A stretch of 64,000 bases of DNA from Rhinopithecus roxellana (Eukaryota > Chordata > Mammalia > Primates > Cercopithecidae), in contig NC_044558.1 of assembly GCF_007565055.1 (NCBI RefSeq), positions 81,679,444 through 81,743,443 on the forward strand, read 5' to 3'. A program made the position numbers and the translations under genes. Positions 56,496 to 64,000 of the stretch are shown here, piece after piece (position 1 is the stretch's first letter; the number at the start of each line of letters is the position of its first letter). The notes beneath the pieces were generated by a model. That model searched no databases. It was not told where the DNA came from and saw only the letters and a program-made list of their open reading frames with translations.

Positions 56496-56790
56496 CGGGG
56501 CACAGGGGCTCACACCTGTAATCCCAGTACTTTGGGAGGCTGAGGTGGGAGGATCACTTGAGCCCAGGAGTTTGAGACCAGCCTGGGCAACATAGCAAGA
56601 CCCTGTCTCTAAAATTAAAATAAATTAACTGGGCATAGTGGCACATGCCTGTGGTCCCAGCTACTTGGGAGGCTGAGGTGGGAGGACTGCTTGAGATGGG
56701 GAGGTCGAGGCTGCAGTGACCCATGAACATGCCACTGCACTCCAGCCTTGGCGACAGAGTGAGACCCTGTCTCAAAAAACAAAACAAGAC
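56496..56790 (+). mobile_element. Alu (J-like) inside the L2
   Basis: AGCGGGGCACAGGGGCTCAC start and A-rich tail. Confidence 0.9.
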
Positions 56791-56799
56791 AAAAACATC

Positions 56800-57105
56800 T
56801 AACTCCTCCCTCTCCCTCCTCCCTTCTCTCTCTCCCTCTCCCTTTCACTCCACCTCCCTCCCTCACCTTCTCCCTCCTTCCTTCTCCTTTTCCCTCCCCT
56901 TCTCTCTTCTCTCTCTCCCCTCTCTCTCCACTTCTCTCCTTCCCTCATCCTGTTTCTCTCTCCCTCTCCAGGCTTCTCCCTTCCTCTCTCCCTCTCCCCC
57001 TCTCCCTATCTCCCTCTCTCTCTCCCTCTCCCTCTCTCTCCACCTCTCTCTCGCTCTCCCTCTTCCTGTTTCTCTCTTCCTCCCTCTCCTCCTTTCTCTC
57101 CAGTT
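56800..57105. repeat. (CTCCCT/CTCTC)n pyrimidine-rich tract, about 300 bp
   Basis: Nearly unbroken C and T on the plus strand, purines on the minus (coding) strand. Grows from the Alu tail. Ser-Leu-Pro-rich and Arg-Glu-rich frames through it are artefacts. Confidence 0.95.
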
Positions 57106-57592
57106 GAAAACTCTCCAGCAGCCTCCCATGGCTGTCTGGATAAAATGCAAGCTCCCTGCCATGGCTTCTTCCCAGGCTCCCTGTGACCTGATCCACCCCT
57201 GCCAGCCTCTCCAGCATTATCCCCTCCTTCAATCTCATCCTTCCTTCTTTCTGTTTATTGCACTGACCAAAGGCCCACCTGTGGGTCTTCACAGCAGTTT
57301 TTAGCTTCCCCCAGAAAGCTCTTCCCACTTTCAGCTCACTCCTCATCTTCAGGTCTCTACTAAAATGTGGCATTTCCATGGCCTTTCTTGACCACCCAAT
57401 TACAGCAGCATCTCCATTCTCTCCCCAGAACACCATGCGGCTTTATTTCTTTTACAGAACTCATCTCTTTTACGTCTGTTTCCCTGTGTCCTGCCTTTTC
57501 TATGAGGTTAGAGAAACTGCAAGGATACAGGGGCCTTGTCTGTGACCAGAGTCTAATCCAACAGCCAGCACAGGGCAGTCTTTACTAAACCT

Positions 57593-57975
57593 TGGATGGA
57601 TGGATGGATGGATGGATGGATGGATGGATGGATGGATGGACGGACGGATGGATGGATGGATGAATGTGTGGATGGATGAGTGAATGAATAGATGGATGGA
57701 TGGATGGACGGATGGACGAATGTGTGAATGAATGTGTGGATGGATGAGTGAATGAATGGATGGATGGATGGATGGATGGATGGATGGATGGATGGATGGA
57801 TGGATGTGTGGATGAATGTGTGGATGGATGAGTGAATGAATAGATGGATGGATTGATGGATGATGGATGGATGGATGGATGGATGGACAGATGTGTGGAT
57901 GAATGTGTGGATGGATGAGTGAATGAATAGATGGATGGATGAACAGATGAATGAATGAGTTAATAAATGGATCAA
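57593..57975. repeat. (TGGA)n / (TGAA)n array at the L2 tail
   Basis: ATGGATGG with GTGTGGATGAGTGAATGAA interruptions forming a higher-order pattern; begins at the L2 3' end, where a short tandem tail is normal. Confidence 0.95.
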
Positions 57976-57976
57976 G

Positions 57977-58270
57977 GGCCAGGAGCGGTGGCTCAAGCCT
58001 GTAATCCCAGCACTTTGGGAGGCCGAGACGGGCGGATCATGAGGTCAGGAGATCGAGACCATCCTGGCTAATACAGTGAAACCCTGTCTCTACTTAAAAA
58101 TACAAAAAACTAGCCAGGCGAGGTGGCGGGCGCCTGTAGTCCCAGCTACTCAGGAGGCTGAGGCAGGAAAATGGCGGGAACCCAGGAGGCGGAGCTTGCA
58201 GTGAGCTGAGATCCGGCCACTGCACTCCAGCCTGGGTGGCAGAGCAAGACTCCGTCTCAAAAAATAAAAA
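57977..58270 (+). mobile_element. AluY, Old World monkey type
   Basis: GGTGGCTCAAGCCTG and GATCCGGCCACTGC, inserted at the end of the TGGA array. Confidence 0.95.
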
Positions 58271-58629
58271 TAAAAAAAATAATAATAAATAAATGGATCA
58301 AAAGAAAACATAGCATGTTAGTAAGGGAAACATTATAGGAGGTAGCTCCATGTAAGGGACTGCTTTAGGAATCTAAGTTAAAAGCGGTAATAGAGAATAA
58401 ATGAAATACGTAGAAAACAGAGTTATTTAAAGGATCAACTTAGAGAAGTTTGCCAAACTGGGTCCAGAAAACAAGAAGACCAAAGGTTTTTGTTTTATTT
58501 TTCAGTGTATTATCCCAAAAGATATTTTTAGCAGCTCACAAAGATACTTTAACTGCAGTAAGAGATCCTAAAATCAAAGTGGGGTAAAATAAGAAAGGAA
58601 GAAGACACTAATCAGACACCATTTCAGGA

Positions 58630-58860
58630 AATGATACTGGAGTCGGACTGCCCAGGTTCAAATCCCAGCCCTTTCTCTTACTGGCTGTGTGGTCCCAGGC
58701 AAGTCACTTAACCTGCCAAGATTCTGTATCCTCCTCTGTAAAACAGGGATGAGAATGGGAAAGAGTCCAGCACAGAACATGGTGCGAGGTGAGCTTTCCT
58801 ACGTGTTCAGATGAGACTAAAAATACAAATCATAATCATAAGTGCCGCTGCATTTAGGCT
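58630..58860 (+). repeat. MIR element
   Basis: GGACTGCCCAGGTTCAAATC, CTTACTGGCTGTGTGG and GCAAGTCACTTAACCTGCC are close to the MIR core. Confidence 0.85.
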
Positions 58861-59700
58861 ACAAATTTGGTTCTAAGCTTCCTAGCAGCCAAAGTGAAAG
58901 GGAAAGCTATGAAGTCAACAATTCATAGAGTGCGTATCATATAAAAACCAAACAAGAAAATGAAAGCAAAAAAGAAAAAAGAAAAATGTGAGGCTGGGGT
59001 CAAAGAAGGGACTAGAGTCATTTCTTCTGGAGTTCCCTTCATAAGGAAGACATTGTGTGATAAAAGGAACACTGCTCTTGACAATATAGATGTGATAGTA
59101 ATGGTGATGGATTTCACAGGCTGATTTCCTAGAATGATCCTAAACTATCAGCCTTACACTCCAGAACAGTCTGTGGGCCACCAACGCGATGGGGTCCAGG
59201 CACTCAGCTTCCAGCTGGCCTGGGTGGGCTGCTGAGGGTGAGGCCCAGGAGGGAAGGGACAGAGTCTGGCGTGTCAGAGGCTGGCACATGCAACAGGCAT
59301 TCAACACGCACAGACCGTGCTAGCTAGGGGTCGACTTGAAACCAGCAGAAGAGGGAATGGGTTGTGTGTCCTTCACGTCTGTCACTCTCAACATGAACGG
59401 GGGAGTCCTCTGGGATTCTGGTCAGTGTTGAGTGACAGTGATTCTCTGCTGCCAGCTGAACACAGGCTCACAAGTATCAGACAGCTGAGGTGGGGAGAGG
59501 GAGCCTTTCTTTTCTGGAATGTCGAGGGTCCTCACATGATCATGAAGGTCATCCCTCCACTCTGTGAGTGCCCTTCAGCCAGAAAGCTGCCTGACCATCC
59601 GTCTGATTTTCATTCTCCACCTTGCCACCCCCTCTAACTGTCCATATTTGTCAACTGTTTTCATCTACACACACCATTTTAAAACACGCAACAAGATGTA
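58861..59700. other. Intron w3-w4, unassigned
   Basis: About 840 bases with no element that I can name and no gene. Confidence 0.5.
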
Positions 59701-59705
59701 CTTAC

Positions 59706-59913
59706 TTCAGAACGAGCTTTGTCAGGACCTCATAAATTTTCTTTTCCCAGTATTCGTAGTAGGAGGCCAGCCTGGGGGCCTTGCCTGTGTTGGTGTGGAC
59801 GACCAGGCCCTCAACTTTAGTCAGCAGCGGTCCAATGGCAAGATACCACCGGACCATGTGGTCCACGTCTCTGGCCCTTTCTCGCTCTATGTGTTCAAAA
59901 AATTCCTTCACAC
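59706..59913 (-). CDS. DNAH10: DNAH10 exon w3 (tail)
   Basis: 208 nt, residues 108-175, VKEFFEHIERERARD through EVLTKLVL. The acceptor is TTCTCTAG and the donor GTAAGT. The exon ends with AA, completed to lysine by the first base of w4; this fixes the acceptor of w4. Contains WYLAIGPLLTKVEGLVV, a tail segment I associate with axonemal dyneins. The nearest exon downstream is 3.7 kb away across a repeat-rich intron. Confidence 0.9.
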
Positions 59914-60293
59914 CTAGAGAAAAAGACGTCTTTTAGAGCTGTCCATGAACACAGGGAAGGACAGCACTGAAACGGCAATCCAAACATGAGCTGTGTGTCT
60001 TAAAAACAACAAAACCAGCCTCCAACCTCGGCCCAAAGCAGAACACAAATCAGTATCAGAACACACGCTCAGCAACAAATAAATGACAACCAGCTACGCA
60101 CATCCAGAAGGTGGCTTTTATAGCTTTGGGCAATCTTGTTTCTCTTCAATTCCTTGTTGACATATCTTGAATTCCTTTTTGGCTAGTCTAAGACCACTTA
60201 AAGTATCTTTCTTGAACAAGTAAATGTGAGCCCATAAAAATCGCAACTCACTTTACTGCTACAAAGTTATCAACAAAGTACCATAGGCTTTCA

Positions 60294-60390
60294 CAGCTGA
60301 GGTGGGAGGATCACCTGAGGCCAGGAGTTCAAGACCAGCCTGGGCAACATAGTGAGACTCCATCTCAGAAAACAAACAAACAAACAAACA
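60294..60390 (+). mobile_element. Alu fragment (3' of left arm)
   Basis: GCTGAGGTGGGAGGATCACC to CATCTCAGAAAA with (ACAA)n tail. Confidence 0.8.
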
Positions 60391-60540
60391 TGAATTGGTT
60401 AAACTAAGCAATACATAAAACATGACAAAAAGTAATAGCTACCCATGATTCTTTCAAGTAAACGACTGAGAGCATTAGAAATGGTTTTACGCCATTCATG
60501 GAATATACAAATACATATGTGTATTTATAGATACATATAT

Positions 60541-60560
60541 ATACACACACACACACACAC
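60541..60560. repeat. (CA)n microsatellite
   Basis: About nine CA units, 65 bp from the w2 donor. Confidence 0.9.
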
Positions 60561-60624
60561 GCATGTATATACAATATATTTTTTCATTAATTCCATAACT
60601 GGAGAACCCAGAAGTCAGATCTAC

Positions 60625-60789
60625 CTGGGAGTTCTTCCTCGCTTTTAGCAGCTGGATATTTAAAGAGATTTATGGCCTCTATTAATGTCAGCCTAGAAGA
60701 AATGTCATCTGCATTCTTATGAATTTGGTGGACGAGAGACTCAAATTTCCCAATGGCCTGTTTGCAACCAGTTATATAGTCACCAATAC
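60625..60789 (-). CDS. DNAH10: DNAH10 exon w2 (tail)
   Basis: 165 nt, residues 53-106, from IGDYITGCKQAIGKF to KSEEELP. The acceptor is TCTTCAAAG and the donor GTAGAT. The first two bases complete the glycine split from w1, and the last base starts a glycine finished by w3. An open minus-strand frame continues upstream of the acceptor, but those residues are intronic because the phase from w1 fits only the AAAG junction. Tail region, predicted helical. Confidence 0.88.
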
Positions 60790-61289
60790 CTTTGAAGAAA
60801 GAAAGAGAGACATTTGGCTTCCAACCTTGTCTTTCCACATCCCCCCTACCGATGTCTGTGATGTTAATACTGGCATCCCTTCCCAGGAAAGATCGTGCTC
60901 CTTCCAACCCCTTGGGTCTTCGGGGTGGCACAGATCCACTTTGAACCCTAAGAGACTGGGACAAGGACTCCGGAGCCCAGAATCAACCAAGCAATGCATT
61001 TCTTCTATTCAAATGTTACACAGTCCTGGCTGCAGCACCAAGGGGAGAAAGGGACTATCAACCATGCTATCTTCTCATTGCTGGAGCTCCGTGAACCCTC
61101 CACTCCATACCACCTGCCTGCAACCTCCTCTGGCCTGAAGCTTAGATGAACAGCAAGAACATGAACAGTAAACTCGGGCTCAGCACTTAGGATCAGTCTC
61201 ACTTTCTAAAAATAAAAACCCCAAAATGGATCACAAGCTGTACTGTGAAACATGATACTATAACCTTTTTAGAAACAGAAACCACAGGA

Positions 61290-62740
61290 GAGAAAAAAAC
61301 TTATGATTCTTAGACTTGACAGCAAAAGTAGAACCCATTAAAGAAAAATGGATACGTTGGACTTAGTTGAAATGTAAAGCTTTTGCTCTACCAAACGCCC
61401 TCCTATAAGAAAAGCTACAGAGTAGGGGAAAATATCTGCAAACCACCCATCCAATAAAGGACGAGTACCTAGAGTATACAAAGGATGCTCAAAACTCAAC
61501 AGTGAAGAAAACAAACAATCTAATTAGAAAATAGGCAAAAGACATAAAAAGACATGTTGCTGAAGAAGTCATACACATGACATATTTGTGCTTATTAGCA
61601 CATGAAAAGATGCTCAACACCATTAGCCATTATGGAAGTCAAATCAGAACCATGAGGTATCATGACACGGCTATCAGATGGCCAACACTAAAGAAAAAAA
61701 AAGTGACAGCAGAACTGGCCAGGATGTGGAGAAACCGAGTCACTCATATATGGATGATGGAAATGTAAAATGGCATAGCCACCCTGTAAGACAGAATGAC
61801 AGTAAAACAAAAACAAAAGGCTGAGTGTGGTGGCTCACACCTGTAATCCCCGCATTTTGAAAGGCCAAGGTGGGTGGATCACTTGAGACCAGGAGTTCAA
61901 GACCAGCCCGGCCAACATGGCAAAACCCTCTCTCTACTAAAAATACAAAAGTGAGCCGGAGTGGTGGCAGGCACCTATAATCCCAGCTACTCGGGAGGCT
62001 GAGGCAGGAGAATCGCTTGAACCCAGGAGGTGGAGGTTCCAGTGAGCCGAGACTACGCCACTGCACTCCAGCCTGGGTGACAAGAGCGAAACTCCATCTC
62101 AATACAACAACAGTAACAACAACCTTAAACTAAACACACAACTACCGTGCAACTCAGCAAGTGCACTCCTGGGCATTTATCCCAGAAAAAGTGAAGACTC
62201 ATGTTCACACCAAACCCTGTACACAAATGTTTATAGCAGCTTTATTCATAAGAGCCAAAACTGGAAACAACCTAGCTGTCCTTCAAGAGGTGAAAGGCTG
62301 AACAAACTATGGCACATTGATACCGTGGAGTATTCTTCAAGAATCTACAGACTGTTGACACATGCAACAACAAGGGCAGATCTTTGAAGACTTAGGCTGA
62401 GCGAGAAAAGCCAACTCAAAAAAGGGCTATGTGTTATCTCATTTATATAACACTCTGAAATGACAACATTACAGAAACTGAATAAAGATTCCTGGTTGCC
62501 AGGGATTAAGGAGAGGGCAAGGTCGGGAGGGAAGTGGCCTTGACAGTACTCGCTGTGGTGTGAAGATGCTCTCTATCTCGACTGTATCAATGTCAGTATC
62601 CTGGTTGTGATCTTCTAGTTTTGCAAGAAGTTACTACTTCGGGAAAATGACTGAAGGTTACAAAGGCTCCCTCTGTAGTAATTCTTAACAACTGCATGTG
62701 GATCTATAATTACCTCCAAATTGAATTTTTAATTAAAAAA
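61290..62740 (+). mobile_element. L1 3' part, interrupted by an Alu
   Basis: 61320-61800 (AAAGACATAAAAAGACATGT, CAGAACTGGCCAGGATGTGG) and 62110-62740 (GCAACTCAGCAAGTGCACTC, AGCAGCTTTATTCATAAGAG, TGGTTGCCAGGGATTAAGG) are consecutive L1 sequence in sense. Confidence 0.85.
61819..62105 (+). mobile_element. Alu (S-like) in the L1
   Basis: GGCTGAGTGTGGTGGCTCAC start. Confidence 0.92.
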
Positions 62741-62992
62741 AAAGCAAAGGTGACCTTCTTTTTGAAGAAATGTGCTTTGGGTCTGCAGAGTGTGAAAATG
62801 TCACCCCTCTTATCTTCATCCCAACGACAGCCTGGAGATCAGTTCTAAGTTCCACAACGTGTATTTCTTAACCCTCAAAAACTGTTAATTGTGTCTATAA
62901 ACATATGAAAATGGTAATTCAAATAAAACAACCTAAAAGAATTACTTTGCATCCCCAAGTCTAAAAGGCAGTCAATAGATGAATGACATTAC

Positions 62993-63144
62993 CTAGTGAG
63001 TTCCAGTTCAATCTCTTATATCCAGACCTAAACACTCGGAGTAGCTCCTGGGAATGGTCGTTGAGAAGCACGGACTCTGCTTCATTTAACGTCCCTATGA
63101 GCGTGTGATAATGATCCAACATGCGCTGTATCCCATCTGTGTAC
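62993..63144 (-). CDS. DNAH10: DNAH10 exon w1 (tail)
   Basis: This is the most upstream exon in the window, 152 nt, fragment residues 2-51 (starts YTDGIQRMLDHYHTL, ends LNWNSL). The acceptor is GTGTGCAG and the donor GTAATG. It enters in a codon needing two earlier bases and ends with one base of a glycine codon that w2 completes. The sequence is helical and charged, without a nucleotide-binding motif, as expected for the heavy-chain tail that dimerises and binds intermediate chains. The preceding exon is beyond 64000. Confidence 0.88.
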
Positions 63145-63390
63145 CTGCACACAACAGGAATGTCATAAACCTGAGGAGACCACCTTTAAGTTCATCAAAA
63201 GCTTTTGCAGTCAAGAGATTGCAAAAGACCATGGTCTCGATCAAGACCAACCTTGATCGAGAGATTTGCAGAAATTTAAAACATCACTCTTCTCATTAAC
63301 TTTCTTTTTTGAAAATATTGGTTACTTCTCATTAAAGATGTTATTTATATTACATGAAATAGGTTTACTATTGTTGATCTTTATTTTAAA

Positions 63391-63700
63391 CTTTTTTTTT
63401 TTTTTTTTTTTTTTTTGAGATGGAGTCTCGCTCTGTTGCCTAGGCTAGAATGCAGTGGTGAGATCTCAGCTCACTGTAACCTCCGCCTGCCAGGTTCAAG
63501 CAATTCTCCTGCCTCAGTCTCCCAAGTAGCTGGGACTATAGGCATGAGCCACCACGCCCAGCTAATTTTTGTATTTTTAGTAGAGACAGGGATTTCATCA
63601 TGCTGGCCAGGCAAGTCTTGAACTCCTGACGTCATGATCCGCCTGCCTCGGCCTCCCAAAGTGCTGGGATTACAGGCATGAGCCGCCGCACCCAGCCCCA
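63391..63700 (-). mobile_element. Alu (S-like) with target duplication
   Basis: TATTTTAAACTTTT precedes (about 63381) and follows (about 63700) the element. Confidence 0.93.
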
Positions 63701-63734
63701 TATTTTAAACTTTTCTTAGCTTCAGTTTTTTCTT

Positions 63735-63912
63735 TTATTATTTATTTATTTATTTGTTTTTGGATACAGGGTCTCGCTCTGTCTCCCAGGCTGGAGTGCA
63801 GTGGTGCAATCATGGTTCACTGCAGCCTCTACTCTCCCAGGTTCAAGGAATCCTCCCACCTAAGCCTCCCGAGTAGCTGGGACTACAGGTAGTACCACAA
63901 CACCCAGTCCTT
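63735..63912 (-). mobile_element. Partial Alu
   Basis: GGATACAGGGTCTCGCTCTG to GGGACTACAGGTAGTACCAC; left arm missing. (TTTA)n at 63733-63753. Confidence 0.85.
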
Positions 63913-64000
63913 AGCTTCCATTTCTAACATGGTAAGAATTCATAAGGATAAAATCCACAAAAACAAAAACTTTCGGAGGGGTCCTCAATAATTTTTAAGA

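Larger units (their letters stand above)
56280..57590 (+). mobile_element. L2 3' end, interrupted
   Basis: Two parts, 56290-56490 and 57105-57590, read in order (CAGCCAGAGACACTATTTTA; CTCCCATGGCTGTCTGG; GGTCTCTACTAAAATGTGGC; CAGGGGCCTTGTCTGTGACC). An Alu and a pyrimidine tract lie between. Confidence 0.8.
1..64000 (-). other. DNAH10: DNAH10 gene body, internal part (axonemal dynein heavy chain 10)
   Basis: The window lies wholly inside one minus-strand gene. Twenty-four exons, each bounded by an AG acceptor and a GT (twice GC) donor, join in one frame into 1,481 full codons. The order of motifs is tail, linker, AAA1, start of AAA2, as in dynein heavy chains. I assign DNAH10 rather than another axonemal paralogue from recalled human protein sequence, for example around AAA1 (GQEISLDSRMGIFITMNPG). 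DNAH10 is known as a heavy chain of the two-headed inner arm dynein I1/f with DNAH2, and moves doublet microtubules in cilia and sperm flagella. The fragment is about one third of a family-typical 4,500-residue chain. A protein search of the joined exons would settle the paralogue. Confidence 0.93.

Noticed and set aside
56723..57304. 193-codon plus-strand Ser/Leu/Pro-rich frame
   Set aside because: Runs through an Alu, a pyrimidine tract and an L2; composition artefact.
57553..57996. 147-codon minus-strand frame of Ile-His-Pro-Ser repeats
   Set aside because: Translation of the TGGA array.
60790..60964. Open frame continuing upstream of exon w2
   Set aside because: Phase from w1 fits only the acceptor at 60790; upstream part is intron.
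1..64000. CRISPR arrays, operons, riboswitches, prokaryotic features
   Set aside because: The DNA is mammalian nuclear intron/exon sequence; the tandem repeats have no spacers of CRISPR type.
1..64000. DNAH2 or another axonemal dynein as the gene
   Set aside because: Many shared motifs fit any dynein, but the less conserved tail and linker segments match my recollection of DNAH10; a search would be decisive.

Overview
This window is a stretch of primate nuclear DNA from inside one large gene. About fifty Alu elements in both orientations identify it as primate. At least eight of the Alus carry changes typical of Old World monkey AluY subfamilies: 'GGTGGCTCAAGCC' at the start and 'GATCCGGCCACTGC' near the end. 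That points to a macaque, baboon, vervet or relative rather than an ape. This is inferred from remembered subfamily features, not from a search.

The only protein-coding gene I can support runs on the minus strand. Twenty-four exons (called w1 to w24 here, in transcript order) lie between 63144 and 619. They join with consistent reading phase into 1,481 complete codons plus partial codons at both ends, with no stop or frameshift. I recognise the protein as the axonemal dynein heavy chain DNAH10, a heavy chain of the inner dynein arm I1/f of motile cilia and sperm flagella. The fragment covers the later part of the N-terminal tail (w1 to about w8), the linker (about w9 to w17), AAA1 (w18 to w21) and the start of AAA2 (w22 to w24). 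The AAA1 Walker A, Walker B and sensor I motifs and the AAA2 P-loop are intact. The 5' and 3' ends of the gene are outside the window, so no promoter, start codon, stop codon or polyadenylation site of DNAH10 is present.

Everything else is intron. The introns hold Alus, old L1, L2 and MIR pieces, MaLR and other LTRs, DNA transposons (MER5, MER20, Tigger-like, a MADE1 hairpin) and several expanded simple repeats. Notable blocks are an AT-rich stretch (5390-6430), a 42-bp minisatellite beside exon w20 (11177-11760), a large GATA/GATG/GACA array (15455-16170), a TG/TA-rich block (31555-32430), a pyrimidine-rich tract (56800-57105) and a TGGA array (57595-57970).

The features most worth a second look are two introns whose donor must be GC rather than GT, a minus-strand retrocopy joined to an inverted 5' piece of U6 snRNA, the minisatellite next to a splice donor, a miR-548-like MADE1 palindrome, and two copies of one interspersed repeat that both expanded a tetranucleotide array at the same internal position. 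I did not find a previously undescribed gene system.
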